This document shows, piece by piece, positions 1-11,300 of a stretch of 64,000 nucleotides of DNA. A program made the position numbers and the translations under genes. Below the pieces are notes generated by a model. It saw nothing but the letters and a program-made list of their open reading frames with translations, did not search any database and had not been told where the DNA came from. Numbering within the stretch: the stretch's first letter is position 1; every line of letters starts with the position of its first letter. The stretch is from Paragorgia papillata. Its lineage: Eukaryota > Cnidaria > Anthozoa > Scleralcyonacea > Coralliidae. The stretch spans positions 1-64,000 of the forward strand of contig JAWNZC010000366.1 in NCBI GenBank assembly GCA_035771165.1, given 5' to 3'.

Positions 1-1200
1 GCAAAAATCAGTCCACAGTCATCTTGGCAGAGCAGAATAATGGTGGTAAAAAGGCAAAATCAGTCCAACAGTCATCTTGGCAGAGCAGAATAATGGTGGT
101 AAAAAGGCAAAATCAGTCAACAGTCATCTTGGCAGAGCAGAATAATGGTAGTAAAAAGGCAAAATCAGTTCAATCATCTTGGCAGAGCAGAATAATGGTG
201 GTCATAAAGGCAAAATCAGTCCACAATCATCTTGGCAGAGCAGAATAATGGTGGTCAAAAGGCAAAATCAGTCCACAATCATCTTGGCAGAGCAGAATAA
301 TGGTGGTAAAAAGGCAAAATCAGTCCACAATCATCTTGGCAGAGCAGAAGAATAATGGTGGAAAAAGGCAAAATCAGTCCACAATCATCTTAGCAGAGCA
401 GAATAATGGTGGTAAAAAGGCAAAATCAGTCCACAGTCATCTTGGCACAGCAGAATAATGGTGGTCAAAAGGCAAAATCAGTCCACACAATCATCTTGGC
501 AGAGCAGAATAATGGTGGGCAGAGCATAAAAATGGTGGTAAAAAGCAAAATCAGTCCACAGTCATCTTGGCCGAGCAGAATAATGGTAGTCAAAAGGCAA
601 AATCAGTCCACAATTACCTTGGCAGAGCAGAATAATGGTGGTAAAAAGGCAAAATCAGTCCACAGTCATCTTAGCAGAGCAGAATAATGGTGGAAAAAAG
701 GCAAAATAAGTCCACAGTCATCTTGGCAGAGCAGAATAATGGTGGAAAAAAGGCAAAATCAGTCCACAGTCATCTTGGCAGAGCAGAATAATGGTAGTCA
801 AAAGGCAAAATCAGTCCACAATCATCTTAGCAGAGCAGAATAATGGTGGTAAAAAGGCAAAATCAGTCTACAGTCATCTTGGCGGAGCAGAATAATGGTG
901 GTAAAAAGGCAAAATCAGTCCACAATCATCTTGGCACAGCAGAATAATTGTGGTCAAAAGGCAAAATCAGTCCACAATCATCTTGGCAGAGCAGAATAAT
1001 GGTGGAAAAAAGGCAAAATCAGTCCACAATCATCTTGGCAGAGCAGAATAATGGTGGTCAAAAGGCAGAATCAGTCCACAATTATCTTGGCAGAGCAGAA
1101 TAATGGTGGTAAAAAGGCAAAATCAGTCCACAATCATCTTGGCAGAGCAGAATAATGGTGGTAAAAAGGCAAAATCAGTCCAAATCAATCAGTCCACAGT

Positions 1201-2552
1201 CCTCTTGGCACAGCAGTATAATGGTGGTCAAAAGGCAAAATCAGTGCACAATTATGTTGGCAGAGCAGAATAATGGTGGTAAAAAGGCAAAATCAGTCCA
1301 CAGTCATCTTGGCAGAGCAGAATAATGGTAGTCAAAAGGCAAAATCAGTCCACAGTCATCTTGGCAGAGCAGAATAATGGTGGTAAAAAGGCAAAATCAG
1401 TCAACAGTCATCTTGGCAGAGCAGAATAATGGTAGTAAAAAGGCAAAATCAGTCCACAGTCATCTTGGCAGAGCAGAATAATGGTAGTAAAAAGGCAAAA
1501 TCAGTCCACAGTCATCTTGGCAGAGCAGAATAACGGTAGTCAAAAGGCAAAATCAGTCCACAATCACCTTAGCAGAGCAGAATAATGGTGGTAAAAAGCC
1601 AAAATCAGTCCACAGTCATCTTGGCGGAGCAGAATAATGGTAGTCAAAAGGCAAAATCAGTCCACAATCATCTTGACACAGCAGAATAATGGTGGTCAAA
1701 AGGCAAAATCAGTCCACAATTACCTTGGCAGAGCAGAATAATGGTGGTAAAAAGGCAAAATCAGTCCACAATCATCTTAGCAGAGCAGAATAATGGTGGA
1801 AAAAAGGCAAAATCAGTCCACAATCATCTTGGCAGAGCAGAATAATGGTGGTAAAAAGGCAAAATCAGTCCACAGTCCTCTTGGCACAGCAGTATAATGG
1901 TGGTCAAAAGGCAAAATCAGTGCACAATTATGTTGGCAGAGCAGAATAATGGTGGAAAAAAGGCAAAATCAGTCCAGTCATCTTGGCAGAGCAGAATAAT
2001 GGTAGTCAAAAGGCAAAATCAGTCCACAGTCATCTTGGCAGAGCAGAATAATGGTGGTAAAAAGGCAAAATCAGTCAACAGTCATCTTGGCAGAGCAGAA
2101 TAATGGTAGTAAAAAGGCAAAATCAGTCCACAGTCATCTTGGCAGAGCAGAATAATGGTAGTAAAAAGGCAAAATCAGTCCACAGTCATCTTGGCAGAGC
2201 AGAATAACGGTAGTCAAAAGGCAAAATCAGTCCACAATCACCTTAGCAGAGCAGAATAATGGTGGTAAAAAGCCAAAATCAGTCCACAGTCATCTTGGCG
2301 GAGCAGAATAATGGTAGTCAAAAGGCAAAATCAGTCCACAATCATCTTGACACAGCAGAATAATGGTGGTCAAAAGGCAAAATCAGTCCACAATTTCCTT
2401 GGCAGAGCAGAATAATGGTGGTAAAAAGGCAAAATCAGTCCACAATCATCTTAGCAGAGCAGAATAATGGTGGAAAAAAGGCAAAATCAGTCCACAATCA
2501 TCTTGGCACAGCAGAATAATGGTGGTCAAAAGCCAAAATCAGTCCACAATTA
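1201..2552 (+). repeat. 13-unit (676-bp) longer-range duplication inside the minisatellite
   Basis: A distinctive variant unit (CCTCTTGGCACAGCAGTATA, followed by a GTGCACAATTATGTTGG unit) occurs at 1201 and again at 1877, exactly 676 bp or 13 x 52 bp later. The following units carry the same order of variants in both copies. A third copy of the marker lies at 4832. This shows that blocks of many units, not single units, were duplicated. Confidence 0.7.
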
Positions 2553-3916
2553 CCTTGGCAGAGCAGAATAATGGTGGTAATCAGACGAAATCTGTCCACA
2601 ATCATCTTGGCAGAGCAGAAGAATAATGGTGGAAAAAAGGCAAAATCAGTCCACAATCATCTTAGCAGAGCAGAATAATGGTGGTAAAAAGGCAAAATCG
2701 GTTCACAGTCATCTTGGTACAGCAGAATAATGGTGGTCAAAAGGCGGAATCAGTGCACAATTATCTTGGCAGAGCAGAATATTGCTGGTAAAAAGGCAAA
2801 ATCAGTCGACAATCATCTTGGCAGAGCAGAATAATGGTAGAAAAAGGCAAAATCAGTCCACAGTCATCTTGGCAAAGCAGAATAATGGTAGTCAAAAGGC
2901 AAAATCAGTCCATAATGATCTTGGCACAGCAGAATATTGGTGGTCAAAAGGCAAAATCAGTCCACAATTACCTTGGCAGAGCATAATAATGGCGAAATCA
3001 GTCCACAATCATCTTGGCAGAGCAGAATAATGGTGGTAAAAAGGCAAAATCAGTCCACAATCATGTTAGCAGAGCAGAATAATGGTGGTAAAAAGGCAAA
3101 ATCAGTCCACAATCATCTTAGCAGAGCAGAATAATGGTGGTAAAAAGGCAAAATCAGACCACAGTCATCTTGGCACAGCAGAATAACGGTAGTCAAAAGG
3201 CAAAATCAGTCCACAATCATCTTAGCAGAGCAGAATAATGGTGGTAAAAAGGCAAAATCAGTCCACAGTCATCTTGGCGGAGCAGAATAATGGTAGTCAA
3301 AAGGCAAAATCAGTCCACAATCATCTTGACACAGCAGAATAATGGTGGTCAAAAGGCAAAATCAGTCCACAATTACCTTGGCAGAGCAGAATAATGGTGG
3401 TAAAAAGGCAATATCAGTCCACAATCATCTTAGCAGAGCAGAATAATGGTGGAAAAAAGGCAAAATAAGTCCACAGTCATCTTGGCAGAGCAGAATAATG
3501 GTGGTAAAAAGGCAAAATCAGTCCACAGTCATCTTGGCAGAGCAGAATAATGGTAGTCAAAAGGCAAAATCAGTCCGCAGTCATCTTGGCAGAGGAGAAT
3601 AATGGTGGTAAAAAGGCAAAATCAGTCAACAGTCATCTTGGCAGAGCAGAATAATGGTAGTAAAAAGGCAAAATCAGTCCACAATCATCTTGGCACAGCA
3701 GAATAATGGTGGTCAAAAGCCAAAATCAGTCCACAATTATCTTAGCAGAGCAGAATAATGGTGGTAATCAGGCGAAATCAGTCCACAATCATCTTGGCAG
3801 AGCAGAAGAATAATGGTGGTAAAAAGGCAAAATCGGTTCACAGTCATCTTGGTACAGCAGAATAATGGTGGTCAAAAGGCGGAATCAGTGCACAATTATC
3901 TTGGCAGAGCAGAATA

Positions 3917-5780
3917 TTGGTGGTAAAAAGGCAAAATCAGTCGACAATCATCTTGGCAGAGCAGAATAATGGTAGAAAAAGGCAAAATCAGTCCACAGTC
4001 ATCTTGGCAGAGCAGAATAATGGTAGTCAAAAGGCAAAATCAGTCCATAATCATCTTGGCACAGCAGAATATTGGTGGTCAAATGGCAAAATCAGTCCAC
4101 AATCATGTTAGCAGAGCAGAATAATGGTGGTAAAAAGGCAAAATCAGTCCACAATCATCTTAGCAGAGCAGAATAATGGTGGTAAAAAGGCAAAATCAGA
4201 CCACAGTCATCTTGGCACAGCAGAATAACGGTAGTCAAAAGGCAAAATCAGTCCACAATCATCTTAGCAGAGCAGAATAATGGTGGTAAAAAGGCAAAAT
4301 CAGTCCACAGTCATCTTGGCGGAGCAGAATAATGGTAGTCAAAAGGCAAAATCAGTCCACAATCATCTTGACACAGCAGAATAATGGTGGTCAAAAGGCA
4401 AAATCAGTCCACAATTACCTTGGCAGAGCAGAATAATGGTGGTAAAAAGGCAATATCAGTCCACAATCATCTTAGCAGAGCAGAATAATGGTGGAAAAAA
4501 GGCAAAATAAGTCCACAGTCATCTTGGCAGAGCAGAATAATGGTGGTAAAAAGGCAAAATCAGTCAACAGTCATCTTGGCAGAGCAGAATAATGGTAGTA
4601 AAAAGGCAAAATCAGTCCACAGTCATCTTGGCAGAGCAGAATAATGGTAGTCAAAAGGCAAAATCACTCCACAATCATCTTGGCACAGCAGAATAATTGT
4701 GGTCAAAAGGCAAAATCAGTCCACAATTATCTTGGCAGAGCAGAATAATGGTGGTAAAAAGGCAAAATCAGTCCACAATCATCTTGGCAGAGCAGAATAA
4801 TGGTGGTAAAAAGGCAAAATCAGTCCACAGTCCTCTTGGCACAGCAGTATAATGGTGGTCAAAAGGCAAAATCAGTGCACAATTATGTTGGCAGAGCAGA
4901 ATAATGGTGGTAAAAAGGCAAAATCAGTCCACAGTCATCTTGGCAGAGCAGAATAATGGTAGTCAAAAGGCAAAATCAGTCCACAGTCATCTTGGCAGAG
5001 CAGAATAATGGTGGTAAAAAGGCAAAATCAGTCAACAGTCATCTTGGCAGAGCAGAATAATGGTAGTAAAAAGGCAAAATCAGTCCACAGTCATCTTGGC
5101 AGAGCAGAATAATGGTGGTAAAAAGGCAAAATCAGTCAACAGTCATCTTGGCAGAGCAGAATAATGGTAGTAAAAAGGCAAAATCAGTCCACAATTACCT
5201 TGGCAGAGCAGAATAATGGTGGTAAAAAGGCAAAATCAGTCCACAATCATCTTAGCAGAGCAGAATAATGGTGGAAAAAAGGCAAAATCAGTCCACAATC
5301 ATCTTGGCACAGCAGAATAATGGTGGTCAAAAGCCAAAATCAGTCCACAATTACCTTGGCAGAGCAGAATAATGGTGGTAATCAGGCGAAATCAGTCCAC
5401 AATCATCTTGGCAGAGCAGAAGAATAATGGTGGAAAAAAGGCAAAATCAGTCCACAATCATCTTAGCAGAGCAGAATAATGGTGGTAAAAAGGCAAAATC
5501 GGTTCACAGTCATCTTGGTACAGCAGAATAATGGTGGTCAAAAGGCGGAATCAGTGCACAATTATCTTGGCAGAGCAGAATATTGGTGGTAAAAAGGCAA
5601 AATCAGTCGACAATCATCTTGGCAGAGCAGAATAATGGTAGAAAAAGGCAAAATCAGTCCACAGTCATCTTGGCAGAGCAGAATAATGGTAGTCAAAAGG
5701 CAAAATCAGTCCATAATCATCTTGGCACAGCAGAATATTGGTGGTCAAAAGGCAAAATCAGTCCACAATCATGTTAGCAG
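3917..5780 (+). repeat. ~1.67-kb block duplication inside the minisatellite
   Basis: The variant run beginning with GAATATTGGTGGTAAAAAGG at about 3912 recurs at about 5578, 1666 bp later (about 32 units). A related copy with GAATATTGCTGG starts near 2778. The recurrence includes rare changes such as GTCGACAATC and GTAGAAAAAGG, so it is a block copy. The second copy is cut by the junction with the 215-bp satellite. Confidence 0.65.
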
Positions 5781-5795
5781 AGGCGCCCAAACTGT
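5775..5795. other. Direct junction between 52-bp and 215-bp satellites
   Basis: The minisatellite unit breaks off after ATGTTAGCAGAG and the sequence continues as GCGCCCAAACTGTCAATTAC, the body of the 215-bp monomer. The bases around the switch (GAGG) fit both sides, since the 215-bp monomer normally reads AAGCGAGGCGCCC here. That leaves a few bases of microhomology. No transposon or unique DNA separates the two arrays. Confidence 0.8.
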
Positions 5796-8700
5796 CAATT
5801 ACACAGCGCGATAAAAATAGAACACTTTATTATTGAAATCGGGATGGTGTTGGGGGAAAAATTTCGATGGCTTCCCTTACTTTTTAATGCCTTTGCTATA
5901 CATCAAAATGAAGCTCATTCTATCGTCTCGCTTGCCCAAAAAAAACTAGAAGTGGCCCAGATCTGGTTCCAGATATATTAGATTTTAAAGAGCGACGCCA
6001 AAACTGTCAATTGCACAGCGAGCCAAATTCACTTGTAGCCGACATGACTCTTTTGGGGGAAAATTTCGATGCCTTCTTTTAATTTTAACCGGCTTTCTTA
6101 TATATCAAAATGAAGCTCATTCTATCTTCTTGCTGGCCCAAGAAAAATTAGAAGTGGCCCAGATTTGGTTCAAGAGTTATTCGCTTTTAAAGCGAGGAGC
6201 CCAAAATGTCAATTGCAGCGCGCGATAAAAATACAACACTTTATTATTAAATTCGTCGGGATGGTCTTGGGGGAAAAATATCGATGGCTTCTTTTAATTT
6301 TAACCGGCTTTCATATATATCAAAATGAAGCTCATTCTATCTTCTTGCTGGCCCAAGAAAAATTAGAAGTGGCCCAGATCTGGTTCAAGAGTTATTCGCT
6401 TTTAAAGCGAGGCGCCCAAACTGTCAATTACACAGCGCGTAAAAATAGAACACTTTATTATTAAAATCGGGATGGTGTTGGGGGGAAAATTTCGATGGCT
6501 TCCCTTACTTTTTAATGCCTTTGCTATACATCAAAATGAAGCTCATTCTATGGTCTCGCTGGCCAAAAAAAAACTAGAAGTGGCCCAGATCTGGTTCAAG
6601 ATATATTAGCTTTTAAAGAGCGACGCCAAAACTGTCAATTGCACAGCCGAGCCAAATTCACTTGTAGCCGACATGACTCTTTGGGGGAAAAATGTCGATG
6701 GCTTCTTTTAATTTTAACCGCTTTCATATATATCAAAATGAAAGCTCATTCTATCTTCTTGCTGGCCCAAGAAAAATTAGAAGTGGCCCAGATTTGGTTT
6801 CAAGAGTTTATTCGCTTTTAAAGCGAGGAGCCCAAAATGTCAATTGCAGCGCGCGATAAAAATACAACACTTTATTATTAAATTCGTCGGGATGGTCTTG
6901 GGGGAAAAATATCGATGGCTTCTTTTAATTTTAACCGGCTTTCATATATATCAAAATGAAGCTCATTCTATCTTCTTGCTGGCCCAAGAAAAATTAGAAG
7001 TGGCCCAGATCTGGTTCAAGAGTTATTCCGCTTTTAAAGCGAGGCGCCCAAACTGTCAATTACACAGCGCGTAAAAATAGAACACTTTATTATTAAAATC
7101 GGGATGGTGTTGGGGGAAAATTTCGATGGCTTCCCTTACTTTTTAATGCCTTTGCTATACATCAAAATGAAGCTCATTCAATCGTCTCGCTGGCCAAAAA
7201 AAAACTAGAAGTGGCCCAGATCTGGTTCAAGATATATTAGCTTTTAAAGAGCGACGCCAAAACTGTCAATTGCACAGCGAGCCAAATTCACTTGTAGCCG
7301 ACATGACTCTTTGGGGGAAAAATGTCGATGGCTTCTTTTAATTTTAACCGGCTTTCATATATATCAAAATGAAGCTCATTCTATCTTCTTGCTGGCCCAA
7401 GAAAAATTAGAAGTGGCCCAGATTTGGTTCAACAGTTATTCGATTTTAAAGCGAGGCGCCCAAAATGTCAATTACAGCGCGCGATAAAAATAGAACACTT
7501 TATTATTAAATTCGTCGGGATGGTCTTGGGGGAAAGATTTCGATGGCTTCTCTTAATTTTAACTGGCTTTCCTATATATAAAATTGAAGCTCATTCTATC
7601 TTCTTGCTGGCCCAAGAAAAATTAGAAGTGGCCCAGATCTGGTTCAAGAGTTATTCGCTTTTAAAGCGAGGCGCCCAAACTGTGAATTACACAGCGCGAT
7701 AAAAATAGAACACATTATTGAAATCGGGATAGTGTTGGGGGAAAAATTTCGATGGCTTCCTTACTTTTTAATGCCTTTGCTATACATCAAAATGAAGCTC
7801 ATTCTATCGTCTCGCTGGCCCAAGAAAAACTAGAAGTGGCCCAGATCTGGTTCAACATATATGAGCTTTTAAAGAGCGACGCCAAAACTGTCAATTGCAC
7901 AGCGAGCCAAAATTCACTTGTAGCCGACATGACTCTTTTGGGGGAAAATTTCGATAGCTACTTTTAATTTTAACCGGCTTTCATATATATCAAAATGAAG
8001 CTCATTCTATCCTCTTGCTGGCCCAAGAAAAATTAGAAGTGGCCCAGATTTGGTTCAAGAGTTATTCGCTTTTAAAGCGAGGCGCCCAAAATGTCAATTA
8101 CAGCGCGCGATAAAAATAACAACACTTTATTATTAAATTCGTCGGGATGGTCTTGGGGGAAAAATATCGATGGCTTCTTTTAATTTTAACCGGCTTTCAT
8201 ATATATCAAAATGAAGCCCATTCTATCTTCTTGCTGGCCCAAGAAAAATTAGAAGTGGCCCAGATCTGGTTCAAGAGTTATTCGCTTTTAAAGCGAGGCG
8301 CCCAAACTGTCAATTACACAGCGCGTAAAAATAGAACACTTTGTTATTAAAATCGGGATGGTGTTTGGGGGGAAAATTTCGATGGCTTCCCTTACTTTTT
8401 AATGCCTTTGCTATACATCAAAATGAAGCTCATTCTATCGTCTCGCTGGCCCAAAAAAAAACTAGAAGTGGCCCAGATCTGGTTCAAGATATATTAAGCT
8501 TTTAAAGAGCGACGCCAAAACTGTCAATTGCACAGCGAGCCAAATTCACTTGTAGCCGACATGACTCCTTGGGGGAAAAATGTCGATGGCTTCTTTTAAT
8601 TTTAACCGGCTTTCATATATATCAAAATGAAGCTCATTCTATCTTCTTGCTGGCCCAAGAAAAATTAGAAGTGGCCCAGATTTGGTTCAACAGTTATTCG

Positions 8701-9587
8701 ATTTTAAAGCGAGGCGCCCAAAATGTCAATTACAGCGCGCGATAAAAATAGAACACTTTATTATTAAATTCGTCGGGATGGTCTTGGGGGAAAGATTTCG
8801 ATGGCTTCTTTTAATTTTAACCGGCTTTCATATATATCAAAATGAAGCTCATTCTATCTTCTTGCTGGCCCAAGAAAAATTAGAAGTGGCCCAGATTTGG
8901 TTCAACAGTTATTCGATTTTAAAGCGAGGCGCCCAAAATGTCAATTACAGCGCGCGATAAAAATAGAAACACTTTATTATTAAATTCGTCGGGATGGTCT
9001 TGGGGGAAAGATTTCGATGGCTTCTCTTAATTTTAACTGGCTTTCCTATATATAAAATTGAAGCTCATTCTATCTTCTTGCTGGCCCAAGAAAAATTAGA
9101 AGTGGCCCAGATCTGGTTCAAGAGTTATTCGCTTTTAAAGCGAGGTGCCCAAACTGTCAATTACACAGCGCGATAAAAATAGAACACTTTATTATTGAAA
9201 TCGGGATGGTGTTGGGGGAAAAATTTCGATGGCTTCCCTTACTTTTTAATGCCTTTGCTATACATGAAAATGAAGCTCATTCTATCGTCTCGCTGGCCCA
9301 AGAAAAAACTAGAAGTGGCCCAGATCTGGTTCAACATATATTAGCTTTTAAAGAGCGACGCCAAAAACTGTTAATTGCACAGCGAGCCAAATTCACTTGT
9401 AGCCGACATGACTCTTTTGGGGGGAAATTTCGATGGCTACTTTTAATTTTAACCGGCTTTCATATATAATCAAAATGAAGCTCATTCTATCTTCTTGCTG
9501 GCCCAAGAAAAATTAGAAGTGGCCCATATCTGGTTCAAGAGTTATTCTCATTTAAAGCGAGACGCCCAAACTGTCAATTTCCGCGCA
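5781..9587 (+). repeat. 215-bp satellite, direct block 1
   Basis: About 18 head-to-tail monomers of ~208-215 bp. Landmarks in order are CAGATCTGGTTCAAG (often CAGATTTGG), the palindromic TCGCTTTTAAAGCGA, GGCGCCCAAACTGTCAATTA, ACACTTTATTATTAAA, a G-run followed by AAATTTCGATGG, TTTTAACCGGCTTTC, ATATATCAAAATGAAGCTC, and GGCCCAAGAAAAATTAGAAG. At least three monomer types alternate: the one with GCGCGATAAAAATAGAAC, the one with TTCGTCGGGATGGTC, and the one with CAAATTCACTTGTAGCCGAC. The block ends inside a monomer with CATATCTGG and TCTCATTTAAAGCGAG. Confidence 0.93.
6181..6195. other. Monomer palindrome (example of the per-monomer site)
   Basis: TCGCTTTTAAAGCGA is a 15-bp inverted repeat (TCGCTTT / AAAGCGA around one base) found in most 215-bp monomers, about 10 bp after AGATCT. 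One monomer class has AGCTTTTAAAGAGCGA instead, and several distal monomers have lost the symmetry (GCATTTAAAGCG, GCTTTAAAAGCAAG). This copy is listed as a representative. It could be a structural or protein-binding element of the satellite; no function is shown. Confidence 0.6.
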
Positions 9588-9690
9588 ATTCCGAGTTGTT
9601 GTGACTAGGTTTAGGGTCCGGGGGTTGTGATTAGGTTTTATGGTTCCCCGGGGGGTTGTAGTTCGGGGTTGGGGATGACTTTTCATTTAA

Positions 9691-9747
9691 AATTAAGGAT
9701 TATCCTTAATTTCTAGGCGAGTTGACAATTAAGGATAATCCTTAATT
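9691..9747. repeat. Pair of 21-bp palindromes (spacer A)
   Basis: The first palindrome (9691-9711) has 10-bp arms AATTAAGGAT / ATCCTTAATT around a single central T. The second (9727-9747) has the same arms around a central A, so each copy is the exact reverse complement of the other. They are 15 bp apart. Equivalent pairs lie at 17455-17475 / 17490-17510 and 22088-22108 / 22123-22143. They could be cruciform-forming or dimeric protein-binding sites; no function can be assigned from sequence alone. Confidence 0.85.
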
Positions 9748-9837
9748 TTGGAGTGATGTCGACCAAAAGCACGTGATTAAACAATTCGAAAAAAGAATAA
9801 AACTAAATCTTATGCAACCAAAAAAATTGCAACAGTT

Positions 9838-9851
9838 GTTGCTATGGCAAC
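9838..9851. promoter_or_regulatory. RFX-type X-box-like motif (spacer A)
   Basis: GTTGCTATGGCAAC is an imperfect inverted repeat one base away from the fully symmetrical GTTGCCATGGCAAC form of the RFX X-box (consensus GTNRCC, short spacer, RGYAAC). It is followed 4 bp later by TGACG, a CRE half-site. Copies are at 17601-17614 and 22233-22246. Similarity to the consensus is visible; binding is inferred, and a chance match inside repeat DNA is possible. Confidence 0.4.
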
Positions 9852-9964
9852 AATGACGTTTCAAAATGGTTGCCAATTACCCTTCAAACTAATTTAATAC
9901 CGAAAAAAACTTTGGTGACCCCCTATTTTTTTTTCATTAAAATTTTCCTTGAAGTATGAGTTCC

Positions 9965-11300
9965 GGCGCGCTGTAATTGACAATTTGGGCTTCTCGCTTT
10001 AAAAGCGAATAACTCTTGAACCAGATCTGGGCCACTTCTAATTTCTCTTGGTCCAGCAAGACGGTAGAATGAGCTTCAATTTGATATATAGGAAAGCCGA
10101 TTGCAATTTAAAGAAGCCATCGAAATCTTTCCCCCAAGACCATCCCGACGAATTTAATAATAAAGTGTTCCATTTTTAGTGCGCTGTGTCATTAACAGTA
10201 TGTGCGTCTCGATTTAAAAGCGAATAGCTCTTGAAACCAGATCTGGGCCACTTCTAATTTTTCTTGGGCCAGCAAGAGGATAGAATGAGCTTCATTTTGA
10301 TATATAGGAAAGCCGGTTAAAGTTAGAATAAGCCATCGAAATTTCCCCCCCAAGTGATTGTGCTGATACCTTCACAGTTTCGGCATTTGCGAATAACTCT
10401 TAAACCAGATCTGGGCCACTTCTATTTTTTTTTGGGCCAGCAAGAAGATAGAATGAGCTTCAATTTGATATATAGGAAAGCCGGTTAAAATTTAAAGAAG
10501 CCATCGAAATTTCCCCCCCAAGACCATCCCGACGAATTTAATAATAAAGTATTATATTTTTAGCGCGCTGTGTAATTAACAGTATGGGCCTCTCGCTTTA
10601 AAAGCGAATAACTCTTGAACCAGATCTGGGCCACTTCTAATTTTTCTTGGGCCAGAAAGACGATAGAATGAGCTTCATTTTGATATATAGGAAAGCCGGT
10701 AAAAAAATAACAGAATCCATAGAAATCTTTCCCCCAAAGGCTATGTCGTGAAATATAGTTAACAAAGTGTTCTATTTCTAGCGTGCTGTGTAATTGACAG
10801 TTTGGGCTTCTCGCTTTAAAAGCGAATAACTCTTGAACCAGATCTGGCCACTTCTAATTTCTCTTGGGCCAGAAAGACGATAGAATGACCTTCATTTTGG
10901 TATATAGGAAAGTCGGTATAAAATAACAAAATCCATCGAAATTTTCCCCCCAAAGGCTATGTCGGCAACTATACACGTAATAAAGATTTATATTTCCGGT
11001 GCGCGGAAATTGACAGTTTGGGCGTCTCACTTTAAAAGCGAATAACTCTTGAACCAGATCTGGGCCACTTCTAATTTTTCTTGGGCCGGAAAGATGATAG
11101 AATGAGCTTCATTTTGATATATAGGAAAGCCGGTAAAAAATAACAGAATCCATCGAAATCTTTCCCCCAAAGGCTATGTCGTGAAATATAGTTAATAAAT
11201 TGTTCTATTTCTAGCGCCCTGTGTAATTGACAGTTTGCGCGTCTTGCTTTAAAAGCGAATAACTCTAGAACCAGATCTGGGCCACGTCTAATTTTTCTTC
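9965..11300 (-). repeat. 215-bp satellite, inverted block A
   Basis: About six monomers in reverse orientation, recognised by the reverse-strand landmarks CTTGAACCAGATCTGGGCCA, TCGCTTTAAAAGCGAATAAC and GAAAGCCGGT. The variants match the monomers of the distal 12-mer family (35-53 kb), for example the reverse complement of CTATATTTCACGACATAGCC near 10740-10765 and 11170-11195. One monomer is interrupted at about 10354-10389 by unrelated sequence (GTGATTGTGCTGATACC...). Direct orientation resumes at about 11300 with ACATGACTCTTTGGGG. Confidence 0.9.

Larger units (their letters stand above)
1..5780 (+). repeat. 52-bp minisatellite array (about 110 copies, left end outside window)
   Basis: Head-to-tail repeats of a ~52-bp unit. 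Each unit contains the landmarks AAAATCAGTCCACAATCATC, TTGGCAGAGCAGAATAATGG and a variable GTGGTAAAAAGG / GTAGTCAAAAGG segment. Adjacent landmarks, for example those at 1086 and 1138, are 52 bp apart; a few units are shortened or carry extra bases. Copies differ by point changes (CAGAGCAG/CACAGCAG, GTGG/GTAG, CAATC/CAGTC). The period is not a multiple of 3 and the unit has TAA in one frame, so the short open frames here are not genes. There are no unique spacers, so it is not a CRISPR array. The array is already in progress at base 1. Confidence 0.95.
9588..9964. other. Non-satellite spacer, copy A
   Basis: About 377 bp without similarity to the monomer, between a direct and an inverted satellite block. 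It contains a G-rich, TTAGGG-like stretch (9606-9678), two 21-bp palindromes (9691-9711 and 9727-9747), a CACGTG E-box (9770-9775), a GTTGCTATGGCAAC RFX-type X-box (9838-9851) followed by a TGACG half-site, and an AT-rich tail. No ORF of note is present. The sequence recurs almost unchanged at 17353-17726 and 21986-22359. Copy A differs from the other two at several single bases, for example ATGGTTGCC against ATGGCTGCC. Confidence 0.85.

Noticed and set aside
1..5780. Possible CRISPR array or coding repeat protein in the 52-bp array
   Set aside because: The units are contiguous without unique spacers, the context is eukaryotic, and the period is not a multiple of 3.
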